Assembly (NCBI GenBank): GCA_964017155.1
Contig: OZ024856.1
Span: forward strand, 4,287,825 to 4,351,824
Length of the DNA stretch: 64,000 bases
Direction: 5' to 3'
Origin: Oasisia sp. SBJ-2009
Lineage: Eukaryota; Annelida; Polychaeta; Sabellida; Siboglinidae
Below the pieces are notes generated by a model that was given only the letters and a program-made list of their open reading frames with translations, had not been told where the DNA came from and did no database searches. How positions within the stretch are numbered: position 1 is the stretch's first letter; the number at the start of each line of letters is the position of its first letter. This document shows, one piece after another, positions 38,750 through 50,525 of this stretch. Position numbers and translations under genes: made by a program.

Positions 38750-41700
38750 GTCTTCTTGACCACATATATGCTCAAATGAATTTACATTATTGCCAATGGA
38801 ACAAATAAGCTAAAGGGAAAAAACAGGGCAAATTTGTCCACTGTTAATGTGCATGCATCCATAATGTTGATGATATCACTCCATGTTTTAGGCAGAAAGA
38901 TGTACGTGAATTTACTGACAGGCAATACGTGCTATGAAATGCCAGAGTTATTGGAAAAAGAAGCACTGGAAGAGTCTGAAAACATGGTATCAATGGTGAT
39001 AGGTGAATATGACATTGCTACTTATGTTTAACTAAGTGAATTTTTGTTTAAATGTATATTTTATTATGTATATCAATCATACTTCCCAAATCTGAAAATG
39101 CTCTATTTGCGTGTGGACGTGTGCATGCATGTACGTGAATAAGTTTGGACTAAAACATCCATATTCATGTCAGGTGAAAGGCGTTCATTGAAGCAGGGGA
39201 AACAATTTTCTCAACAATAAAGTTGCCGCGTTGAGTAAGGTGAAATGTGTTCAGAAGAAAAGATGTCCATTAAGTCATTTTTAAAATGTTGTAAATAAAA
39301 CATGCAGTTTTGAAGCATGTTCCGAATAAAACATGCCCCCTTAGTGACTGTGTGAAATGTGTTTACAATTAAACATGACAGCCTTATTGAGGCATGTGAC
39401 ATGTGATCACAATAAAACGTTACCCCCTTATTGAGTCATGAAATGTGATTACAATAAAACATGACCCCCTTATTGACTCAAGTGAAATGTGTTTACAATG
39501 AAACATGAACCCGTTATTGGGTCATGGAAAATGTGATCACAATAATAAAACATGCCCACTTATAGAGTTGTGAAATGTGATCACAATAAACACTTCTTAT
39601 TGACTCGTGTGAAATGTGTGTAGAATAAAACATGACCCCCTTATTGAGTCATGTGAAATGTGTCCAGGTGGTGATGCGAGACACCTGTCATTGAGCCGTA
39701 GTGCCACACCACTGTTGCCAAGACCGAGATGTGAGAGACGACATTGTCTCCAGGTAGCGCCACTGTCTCCCACCTCCAGGGCATTACTGGCTGTGACATT
39801 GTCAGAACATCTTGAAGACCAGGAGCTGAAGGACCACGTCAAGTGGAAGGAATATCCTAATGGTAAATCATCTGTTATCTATGCACATAACCACCTTGCA
39901 TTACACACATTTTAAACACTATGACTACAATTTAAATAGTAATTAATTATATTAAAGGAACTGAAGAAAAAACGGTTCCTGATGAAGGCCACTGATGGTG
40001 GTCGAAGTGTTGATGTGAGTCAAAATGTATTAGTTGTGTAATAAGGTATCTTGTTTTAATGTTTAGCTGTTGTTGGATAATTGTTGTATATTTTGGTTGA
40101 TGCACTTTAGAGTATTCTGACTGATATTACAATTCCAATTTTGATCATTTTGTAACAATCACAGACTGTTTTGAATGTTGTGTTTGACTTGCGATGATGT
40201 CATCAAGATGAGAGGTGTGAAACTGCAATGACAGCCCAGAAACTACTGGAGTGGCAGAACCCTGCATTCAAACTGCCAGAACAAGTAAGTTACACAGATC
40301 ATTTACAAAGAAAAGGTTTTTGTGAAGGTACTATTTCATCCTGTTTTGTTCTTGGTTCATTTTCTTTGCAGCCCTTCTGTAAACCACATCTGGTGAACTC
40401 TCACTGTTAGTACCATGTTAAGACTGCTCCGAATGTTCAGTCTGGTTGACTGTTGATAGTTTATTGCTCTCTCTCTCTCTCTAACGCTTTGCAAATCAGT
40501 ACATGCTATTATGGTACTGTTGTCTTCATAGTTTCTTTAGGTTTACATAGGTACTTCCTGTTCAGGGTAAGATCTACACCAGTGTTAGTGTAGGAGTTTC
40601 TGTGTTAGTGTTTTATATTATACGAGGTTACAGCTATGCCCTTGTTTCCACAACATTCTGTCATTCATAATCCTTAGGTGGCACCACATAGTTACTAAAA
40701 CACGAAAATAAAAATTTATCAACGTTTATGTTTGTCTGCATCTTATGCTGCAGTGATGCGTAATGGTAGTTACTCTTTGTTATATGCAGTTTGCAGGTTT
40801 GTGACGTGCATGCATGTACTCACACTGAGCCATACATCCCTAGCTACACGTCTGCATTTTGTTTCTTACTGGAGCACAGTGGCTAGAACACCAGGCTCTC
40901 AATCAAAAGACTCATACTGCTATTTTAAAACTTGCGTAAGCTCTGTGATACAGTACATATCTGGCTCTAGACAGTGATGAATGTTACTGTATGAATATTC
41001 TTTGTGAATTAATTGCAGTGTAGCTGACCGTTTCCCAGAAATATCAAGATGGTATTCAATTTAATAGGTCTGCCATGGAGTAAAATATGTGTGCCAGGCC
41101 TAAGGACTGGAAGTGTCCATGCACTGTGTAAGAATTTACATTATAGCTTTCTTTTTGTAGGATGTATGTTCATTAGAAGTCAGAATGTCTCGTGTCCACC
41201 GAGCCCTGCATCCCTGTAGGTTCACCAGAAACATGCTGTCAACTACCACGGTCCTCAGACAGCTTGACAACAAGTTCATTGTGTGTCTAATGCACACCGA
41301 CAACCACAGACGCACTGGTATATATGTCTTTGTCAAGTTCATTTATGTACGATGTGGCTATTGACCAACTGTAGTCTGATCATGTTTGCTCTTGTCTACA
41401 TTTTGCAAACATCCAACTAACTACATCAGAGAAATAGACTAAAATGGAAGATAGGTGTTTGAATTCATAAATTTTGTTATACATATCTGTATCTTGGATG
41501 CAACTCATGGACTTTAAAGTGTCTGTGCAAATGTAATAAGTACTGCTTACGCTAAAGAGTTTTCCTTGAATTCAGAAATGTATCTATACAAAGTATTTTT
41601 GCACATGTGAGACGTACATTTCCATAAATACATTTGAAATGTTAAAAATTTATTTTATACCCACCATGGAAAACACTTTTCCAAAAATATTCCATTTGTA

Positions 41701-44700
41701 TGGATACCTGCATTTGTAATATAAATCAGCACTTTTATTTGACTAACTGTGCAATGTTGCTACAGTATTCTAGAATGTCTGTGGTGATGTTGGTGGCGTC
41801 TTGCAGGAGAAGGACTGCTGGTGGTTATTGACCAACATGCAGCACACGAGAGAGTCAGACTTGAGCGTCTCACTCAAGGTACACGGGGCATTAATTCCTA
41901 GTTTCATTTGTAGATCAATATCTTAAAATATTTTCTTGCTCTGATCAATGATTACAGTTTGTAGTCTAAAGGCATGTATAGTTTCTGGTAAACCGAATTA
42001 CATTTAAAATGATTTTCTGAAGGACCCTTATGGAATCATACCTGGGATTTTAACTTTCTTTGATTGCAACAACCATTGCCCAGTAAAACGAAGCACTATG
42101 TCAATGTCGTCAATTTTATTATACAGTCTTTTGTTCAAGTAAAGTGATCCATAAATTAACAACAAGTATTCACTGGGATGATGACAAATTAATGAAGACC
42201 ATGCAACAAAGCATTGTGATATGCACTCTATCCATTTCTTTGTTCAATAACTCACTGAAATCTTACTTACACTTTTGACTACCCAGGGGTAGTTTGGCAA
42301 GAATTTTCTGACATAATGTTCTGCTGAAATTTAACAAAGCCAGCTGGCCTTAGCAATTCATTAATTTATATAGTTACCAGGTCATTGCTACAAAAAGTGT
42401 AAGCACGTGGCCACTACCAATTCCTCTAGCCTTGCAACTATTTTCACAAGAAAGGCCATGGGGAATGGGGATAGACAATCTTAATGTAACCTGTTTACTT
42501 CAAACGTTATTTTGAATTTGATTATATTTGCTTGTAAACATCATGGTAATGTTCTTGAACAACCCAACCATAATTTCAGGTGTTGGAATGAATTTGTAGT
42601 ACATTGTACTTATTTATAAAATAAAACAGTTATGTCATGTAAGGGAACTGTGTAATGTTCCTTCCAGAAGCATATGAAGATTGTGACACACAGGAAAGAA
42701 CGCTGAAGACCTTCAAATTGTCGCATCCTGTGACAGTCACACTGACTGCCAGTGACGTCAGAGTGATGCACTCATACAGGAAATCACTGCAAAAGATCGG
42801 TAATCATGGAATAAGTAAAACGTACATTATATTTCTGTAACAATTGTTTTATGCCACGATTATGCCAATGTAAAGCGTGTTTTGAGTTCAGTTATGTATA
42901 AATATTTCATCGACGAATTGTTTTTATCTACTATTTGTTTTTAATCTGTTTACTTGTATTTACTGCGTCTGAAACAAAAAATATTCATTCATTCAAAGGA
43001 ACATATAAAGACAATTTGTTCCTTGACAATAAAATGTTTTGAAGTGGGTTTTCAGTTCTCTGACATGCTTATTAATGGAATATTAGTTACTCTGAGGAGC
43101 GTAATATAAATAAAATTTATTTGTAATGTTATTAATAGTTTTTATTAATAAGATAAATGGAGTTCCTTCTCAAATTATAATTATTAGGTATACATAGTAA
43201 ATTTACAGATTGTCTACAAAAAGTGTAAGCACATCATCTCGTCTTTAGGATAAAGTCAAATGCAGGATTCGTTGGAATATATTATTTAGTTTAGCTTCTT
43301 ACCATTTATTATTTGTTGTAATAGTAACTTGTTTATTTATAATATTAAATATTCAATGGAACAAAATACAATATGATGTCGTCGAACCACAATGCATGAG
43401 CAGTGACAAAATCCTCATGGTGCAATAAAGTATGTACAATAATTTATTTTCACTAATTGTGTAGTATAAATTTCAACAGTCCTATCAGTTCACAGCTAGA
43501 TAACCCGATTGCAATTTATTATTATAAATGATTATGAACAATCATGCAAAATTATGCATTTTGTAAGTATTGATGCTTACGGATTGTTTTTTCTTTCTGA
43601 CACTAAAAAATTGTTATTAAATAATACATTCAAACATCATATTGAAAATAAATAGTTTTGTGTGTCACTCGACTAAGACGTTAAATCTGTCAATAGGAAT
43701 TATGTCGTTGCTTTGTAGGAGTTGAGTTCTCGGGTGACCCAGCCCGGCTGGACACTGTGCGTGTCACCGCTGTTCCTTCCTGTGTGCTCAGTGACGACAA
43801 CTCACAGGATAAGTTGGCTGGCACTTTGCAGGTGAAATGTTGTTGTTGTTGTCGTAGTAATGTTGTTTATAGTAATGGTTTATAATGTTATTTTTTAAGA
43901 ACACTTACAACGTTACTTGTAACAGCATAGCGTAAAATACGAATATCTTGTTTAAATGATTTCGTTAATGATATTATCTTGCAGGAACGTAGCATGGGAT
44001 CATACAGGTGTTTGTCTTCAGCCCAAATAGGGATTTTTCCAGACCTTTCCTCTTAAAGTCAGCTTTATAACAAAAAAGGTTTCACTGTTAAACTTAAACT
44101 AATATAGTACTCACAAGTAAAGCCATATCAGAGAAGCAGAGCAGTACACTGTGAGATTACCAAACAAGTGCAGAATAGTACTAACAGACGGTCTGCCGAC
44201 ATTGCATCATTACAGCTGAAATGATCGTACTGCTGGCCAAATGTACACATGTGCGACATTTTCTCGATGGCGACAAATGTCAGGTTACTTTGAGGATGGG
44301 ATAATGGTCAAGCAACGCATGTTATTTGACTATGAAGCCTTTACACTGTGATGAGAAATATTACATCAAACTTTGACCAGATCGACACCAAGTCCTTGCG
44401 AGAAAGAAGAAGCTATTTCTGGTGAATTCTCATGCTGAGGAAACATGACTGATAAACCTCTGCACAACCGTATTTTTGATGATTTCCAAATAAGTTGTTG
44501 CATGAGTGGAATCAGAGTAAGATGTATTGCACCACCTGTATGTCGTGTACCGTAATGAGTTCTCATGACGCCAATTACAAAAGCCACGAGTGAGAGAATA
44601 TTCAGTATACACAGACAAATGAAAGATGTTTACTGTATCTACAATAACTCAAACCTTCTATTGATTAGTTGGTGGAAACAATCAACAAGGAACTAATATA

Positions 44701-46926
44701 TATATATATACATATGATATATATATATCATATGTATATAATATATAATCAATATTTGGTAAACATATACACAAATATAAATTAAACAAATCGTGGTTCA
44801 TTACGAACACAGACATACATACAAAAACTTATAATAAGTTTGTGTATGTATATCTGTGTTCGTATTGAACCATGATTTGTTTTATTTAAATTTGTGTATA
44901 TGTTTATAAAATATTGATAATACCGTTCAAGCTTGCCAGATAAACATCATGTTTGAGCCGAAACATTCATGCACCGTACTATATGAGTTTATGATACAAA
45001 CAACCAGGCGGTGTATGTTGAACAAAACATATAATTCTTGCTCTGATGCTGATTATGATTGTAACAGAACATCGCAAACATTGTCAGATACTTGGCTGTA
45101 GAATGTCAGACACAATAGAGACCGAGTTGTATTAAGGCTTAGTGCGAGGACAAAAAAGTTAAACTAGTTAGGTGAAAGATTACCTAAGATGGTCATTAAT
45201 GCGTAGCACGGCAGTATGTTAACACATTTTGACACATTCTGGCACGTATTCTGTTCACATTCCAGGTTTTGCTGCAGGAACAAATAAGTGTGAGTGGTGT
45301 TTTGTTTTGCAATAAGATCAAATGTAAGTTAACCGATGTTAGTTGTTATTGTAGTATGTACGTTAGTGTTCATCGTTAACATTAAGATGCCTCCTGGAAT
45401 TCTTTGGTAATTTAAAATTCAGCAAAAACACAAACTTATCTACTATGATACGTGCTAGCTCGTTTGGAATTTGCTTTAAGATTATGGCATCGTTATGACC
45501 AATACACGGTTCTGTGTTGATAAGTTTACCTTTCCTTGCTCTCTCAAAAACTATGTGACAAAAGTAAAGCACTTTTCTTATTAAACCCGCTGTAGATGTC
45601 GATATTACAAACCATTACGATTACATATTAAATAATATTTGGACATCAAGGAATCGGATTCGCGAGTGGCTAATTCAGTAGACAAAAATGATTTAGAGCT
45701 TCATATCTATTTCTGAATAACAATGCTAATTACACACACTGCTTTAGCTCTCAATTCTAGTGTGGTAACATTCATTCTGCAATGTAGATTTATTCCGATA
45801 AGCTGTAGGTATTTTGGGAAATAATTACTAACAGTACTTGGTAACATGTGGTTAAAATATGTGCTGATAAAATTGGAAATGTACACGCGGTATTACTTTA
45901 TCTCCGTTGTCAGAAAAAAGACTACCATACACTGAAATTCAAACAGAAACATTATACAATAGTGGTGTATCGTATTATGGACAAATGGAGGCAGTATATG
46001 TCAGATTTAACAAGATTTAACACAATGCGTTCATGTTTTCATTGGTTTCTACCAAAAGTGTACTAAGTACTGATTGGTGGAGGGCGTTTGACGTTGTCTA
46101 CTGAATGGTTCATTCTGCCTATGTTGCTAGTTGTTCTGTAATACCCACGGAGCTGCATGGACCCTGCCGAAGTGCATCCAGAGACTGCTAAACTCTCAAG
46201 CGTGTCACGGTCAGTGTATATAGTATTGTTCTGTTTGTTGGTCGTAGGTTTCTGTCACGTCCTTGTAATGTTCGCGTTGTAGTTAATATATTTTATGGTA
46301 GCGGTGCTGAATGCAATGCGGTCATTTTTATCACTTAAGAACTGTCTCGATTCAGAATTTCCTATACACGTACTCATACGCGCGCGCGCGCGCACGCACG
46401 CACGCACGCACTCACACACGCACACACAGTTACGGATGGTGACATTAACGCATTTAGTTTATACTGTTTTGAAAAAGGGATGATTTGTAGGCGCCATAAA
46501 ATTTGGTGATGAATTGACAGTGGATGAGTGTGTTACTCTGGTGATGTCGTTGGGTCGGTGTCAACTGCCATTCCAGTGTGCTCACGGTCGTCCTTCCATT
46601 GTCCCACTGCTGGACCTTCAGCACCTCGACACAACCTCCAAGTCACAGGTGCACAGTGCTTTGTATGCGTAAACACAACCTACGTAACTGAAATGTCACA
46701 ATCTGCTGATAATATTATGTGCTAATAAATATTTCACAAACTAGTAATCCAAATCCAGTGACTGGTTAACTGGAAAATAGAAATTCGTGACCTCAGCCTT
46801 TACGAAATTGGCTTTGTCCATATAATGATGATTTAAAATAATAATCTGTTTTTGGTATTTCAGATTTCAAGTCAACCAAAGCTGTGGAGGTTGAAATCTA
46901 AGAAGACATTGGAAAATGAGTTATAA
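32371..46926 (+). CDS. MLH3: DNA mismatch repair protein MLH3
   Basis: MutL homologue that pairs with MLH1 to form MutLgamma, a nuclear endonuclease in meiotic crossover resolution and mismatch repair. Coding exons: 32371-32585, 33382-37471, 37909-38191, 38892-39002, 39668-39862, 40208-40284, 41161-41317, 41807-41878, 42668-42799, 43719-43831, 45266-45289, 46131-46209, 46491-46648, 46864-46926. Phases agree and the total is 1922 codons plus stop (human protein 1453). GHKL ATPase motifs: [11 protein letters not shown] (residue about 26), DNGCGI (56), [11 protein letters not shown] (90). C-terminal endonuclease motifs: [12 protein letters not shown] (1718-1729), ACHGAIKF (1847) and CAHGRP (1879), so the metal site looks intact. 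The 4-kb exon 2 mirrors the large exon 2 of vertebrate MLH3. Extra length lies in the disordered linker, which has a 24-bp repeat. Exon 6 has a weak acceptor; exon 11 is only 24 bases. AATAAA is at 46992. Confidence 0.93.
32586..33381 (+). other. Intron 1 of the MLH3 coding region
   Basis: The donor is gag|gtaaca and the acceptor ctgttattcag. Nothing recognisable lies inside. Confidence 0.7.
36150..36597 (+). repeat. Coding 24-bp tandem repeat in MLH3 exon 2
   Basis: About 18 in-frame units of 24 bp encode variants of EEVRKDTR / GEVVRKDT (residues about 996-1144). They form a highly charged linker segment between the ATPase and endonuclease domains. All three frames of the array are open, but the flanks and phase show that the E/V/R/K/D/T frame is the translated one. 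Confidence 0.9.
38577..38752 (+). repeat. (CT)n and (TA)n microsatellite in an MLH3 intron
   Basis: A CT run is followed by interrupted (TA)n with atgcatatat motifs, in the intron between exons 3 and 4. Confidence 0.9.
39190..39667 (+). repeat. About 45-bp degenerate minisatellite ending at the MLH3 exon 5 acceptor
   Basis: Around ten diverged copies contain aataaaacatgacccc, ttattgagtcatg and gtgaaatgtg. The last copy ends gtgaaatgtgtccag, which is the acceptor of exon 5. The preceding copy reads gtgaaatgtgtgtag, another AG in the same place. The exon sequence itself is not repeated. Each unit carries an AATAAA, a potential intronic polyadenylation signal. Confidence 0.8.
41879..43718 (+). 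other. MLH3 introns 8 and 9
   Basis: Apart from exon 9 (42668-42799), this interval is AT-rich. I see no array, transposon end or additional exon. Confidence 0.6.
44366..44640 (-). pseudogene. Possible decayed Tc1/mariner-type transposase fragment
   Basis: The minus strand encodes pieces that resemble the DDE region of a Tc1/mariner transposase (a [19 protein letters not shown] segment, then [10 protein letters not shown] followed by GVDLVKV). Motif matches are weak, the frame changes and no terminal repeats are assigned. Confidence 0.2.
44742..44928. repeat. Large imperfect palindrome (fold-back element)
   Basis: The arms are about 90 bases each and centre on aaacttataataagttt near 44837. 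The left arm includes aacaaatcgtggttcatta and the right arm its near-complement. Only a few mismatches occur over the arms. It sits in MLH3 intron 10 beside a (TA)n run (44698-44745) and is best read as a fold-back or MITE-type hairpin. Confidence 0.75.
46378..46428 (+). repeat. Alternating purine-pyrimidine microsatellite
   Basis: A (CG)n run grades into (CACG)n and (CACA)n inside the intron before MLH3 exon 13; it is potential Z-DNA. Confidence 0.85.
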
Positions 46927-47040
46927 ATGTTGTGTTTACATTTTGATGCAATGCAGCTATTAGATCGTGTTCTATTAGATCGTGTTCATAAAATAAAATT
47001 CTGTATGAACACCAGTTACGCATGGTATACGATTCTCCCC

Positions 47041-47146
<106 letters not shown>

Positions 47147-47559
47147 GATTTTATCACATTGCATTTGTTTATACAACAATCCAGCCTGAACCTTGAAACC
47201 TGGCATACAATTATCGTCTTCTTTTGGCAAAACAGCAATCCAATTGTAGCTGTTTTGATGTATCTCGTACCTAATGCTTATTGTGCTACGAAATAAAGTA
47301 CATCAACACATCTTGCTAGTAGATATGAAGCATAACACATCTTGCTAGTCGATATGAAGCATAACCTGTACGTGTTTTGACGAAAATTGGTTGATCACTT
47401 TTTGCGCGCACGTACAAGAACTAGCCGGCGTTCATAATCACTCATAAACAAGTGTCTCGGTTTGCAATTTCCGAGTGTTTGACGTCTCACTGTAATTTTT
47501 ATCTCCCCATTTTAAGTTTTCCAGACATGTGTTGTCACTTGCTTCATGAGGTTTCTATC

Positions 47560-47830
47560 CGCCGTGTAGAGGAAGAGCTGTCATCGCTTTATACATCCTC
47601 TCTGCAGACACGTTTACACAAAATAATGTTCACTTCTCCGGGAAGCCTTCAGCCACGCTGCAGTTAGTGCGCAAACACTTGCTGTACATAAATACCCACC
47701 ACTCTCTGTAGTCATACCAGTAGTCATCCCCACAGCCGAATGAGTTGGACCAACATGGTGTGAACGAACTTTCCCAGGGCTCGGAACCAGTAATCGCGAA
47801 TGTGAAATGTTCTAGCCACTATCAACACAG
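47560..47830 (-). repeat. SINE copy of the 27-kb family
   Basis: It shares the body motif ggaagccttcagccacgctg and contains a tRNA-like head at its distal end (aaatgttctagccactatca read on plus). Confidence 0.5.
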
Positions 47831-48003
47831 TTTGGTAGCAGGTATAACCAACTAAAGTTGCTTTAATTAACCCAAATAAGTCAACGTCTTGGGTGAGCCA
47901 GCTAGTGTAATAATAACTCTTATGAGAGAATAGTGCTTTCGTGAGAACTTAAACTTTTTTAAAGCATATAATATTTATAGAGACCCTCTATATTCTGTTT
48001 TAA

Positions 48004-48292
48004 TATAAATTCATATGTTATCAAACATATGTAGTATAAGTAATATAAATTGATTTATAATTACACATATATAAATTATATATTATATGTAATTATAAAT
48101 TAATTTATATTACTTATACTACATATGTAGTATAAGTAATATAAATTAATTTAATGTATATGTAATACAAATTAATTTATAATTACTACATATGTAGTAT
48201 AAGTAACATAAATTAATTTATAATTACATATAATATATATATAAGTATATGTAATTATAAATTAATTTATATTACTTATACTACATGTGTCA
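48004..48292. repeat. Nested AT-rich palindromes
   Basis: The module catatgtagtataagtaa, followed by tataaattaatttataatta, occurs repeatedly in alternating orientation. It forms at least two large self-complementary structures separated by acatatgt. Confidence 0.75.
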
Positions 48293-48789
48293 TAACCTCA
48301 AGAAAAAGCGTCAATGAATGCCCATGACTGCACAGTGTAGTTGTTTTTACAATACTCTACTGATGTATGTATATATATAATATATATATATATATATAAT
48401 TATATGAAAAACATGCATAAGACGCCCCTTTTTTTGGCCGGTTTGCTTAAACCTTTGCCCTCTGTTTATGTCGATAATACATTTTATTTTTAATGTTAGC
48501 TGTTCATGTGTTTATCGTAACCAGACATGTAACGATTTCAATAATTATTTATACCAAAAAAGTTAATACTAAAACATTGAAGCAGACTTTACGTTGCGCT
48601 ATAGTGACGTCAAAGGCGGTCCTGTAGTAACAACGTAAAACGTAATGTTTCCTAAAGATCGTGTAGCCGCTGATGCATATGTTCTTATCATAAACTTGGA
48701 ATAATATAAATAGTATTAGATAAATGCAAATGTTTTCCCATTTTTATGGAACGAACCCAATCGTTGACGTAATCTGTCAGCATAAAATT

Positions 48790-48973
48790 AACCCCTAGCG
48801 GGAAGCGGGCTAATATTGTTGCACGTTGTCTACTTCCGGTGCCCCAACAGTAAACGGACGCCGCGAACGCCACACTGTTGATTGCGTGGGTTTTTGGGGG
48901 GTGGGGCGCTACTGTCTACCCTCTGATGGTGGTTTGACACAACCTGTCGCCCGGCCTTGTCACGTACAATTAG
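48790..48973 (+). promoter_or_regulatory. Promoter / 5' UTR exon of the first paralogous gene (inferred)
   Basis: A block including cccctagcgg and attgttgcacgttgtct (core at 48811-48831), followed by cttccggt, recurs upstream of the second paralogue at 61178-61260 at nearly the same distance from the ATG. A donor AG|GTAAGC at 48974 could splice to the acceptor at 49861-49862, 60 bases before the ATG. Confidence 0.4.
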
Positions 48974-49074
48974 GTAAGCATCAGAACTGTAAACCTGTTT
49001 TCTGATAGACATTACAATACTCTTGTAGAAAAGGGCCTACCCCTAGGCCTATTCAGCTATTGTGACCACAAAAG

Positions 49075-49335
49075 GTAAGTCTTTTATATAGCGCAGTATA
49101 AAATCCTCAGGATTGCTGAAAGCGCTTTACACTTTATTCCCTGGCAGACCTGTTCAATAGAACACCATCTGGCATCTCGGCTTCCTGGGAAGCATCCAAC
49201 AACGCTACAATTAATGAGAGAAGACTTCGTACATGGTAGCCAGGTACTCACTCATACAGTTGAGTGAACTGGAGAACTGGAGAACTAGAGTAAAACACTG
49301 AGTTGCCCAAGGTTTTATTTGTAGAGGGTCACGTC
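49075..49335 (-). repeat. SINE copy, 5' truncated
   Basis: Its body (tataaaatcctcagg, gcgctttacactttattccc, ggaagcatccaacaacgc) is a diverged match to the 27127-27425 copy. The tRNA-like head appears lost. Confidence 0.55.
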
Positions 49336-49922
49336 TTCTGGTGAAGCGTTTTATTGTGTTGAAGATCATGACTCCATATAGTTCTGTCCTTTGTATTTGT
49401 CGGTAACAAGCTCAATCGTTTGGCGTAATCATAAACGGAAACGGGCAAGAGTCGTCATTGGAGCATGGTACCGCCGAACATGTTATGGTGGAAATGCAAT
49501 TTTCAAACAAACTTGTTACGAAAGTTGGCTATAGTTTCAGAAGATTTAATTGTAACAGGGAGTTGATTAAGTTCAGATTGTGTGTGTAGCTACAGAGAAA
49601 GTATGTTTGGCAATATTAACTTTAGTTTTAGCAAAATAGATTGTTAGGAAATGATCTAAGGATCCTGCGGGTATCAGAGAATGTTGTCGGTTGTTGAGTA
49701 GAAACAGTACGGTGTGTAACAGTAGCCAATTTGAATTTATTTCTATATTCAACTGGACGTTAGTTAACTGACGAAGATAGTAAAATATTGAGATCGTTCC
49801 GTGGTGCTATAACTAGCCATGCTTTGATACATTCAATGTCAACTGACTGTTGTGTCGTGCAGGCGAGTGAAGAGGTGTGTCAGACTACCAGGAGGAGGCA
49901 GTAGGCTACCGTCCACGAAGAG

Positions 49923-50489
49923 ATGACTTCATCCCTACTTAGCTTCCCGTCTTCTCAGTTCAATTGCCGGTCTGCCAAATCGTCCCAAGCCGCGAGCACA
50001 GACAGCGACTTCTACGAGAGACGCATCTGCGCGAAACGAGAACGAGACTCGAAGCAACCAAAACGTCAGCCGACGTACACGGCCGACAAACAACGCTTTT
50101 CTTTGTCGGATCTGCCTACATGTCGTCCCCACCAGTACCGCTTGTACATAGGGCGGAAATCGCAGGAACATAATTCACATGGCGACAACCAAGTCGACGG
50201 CGCCCGTTTGCAGGTATTCTCCGATGCGCGGCCACCAGAAGGGTGTAATAACCGCGCGCTCACCTCCTTGGAATATGCCATCAAGGTAGACAGGCATTTA
50301 CAGTATATGAATGGTTGGGATGGTTTTAATTATGTGTCCATCTTGTGCATATATATATATATATATAATATGGAATTGGAATAATATATATATATATATA
50401 TATATATTACGTGCAAAGAAATACAGCCCGACACCAACCACGTTCAGAGCAGACCAACAACAGTCGAAGTGTGGTTAAAACATTGTGTG

Positions 50490-50525
<36 letters not shown>

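Noticed and set aside
44366..44640. Intact mariner element
   Set aside because: Only faint DDE-region resemblance with frame breaks and no terminal repeats; listed at low confidence as a fragment.
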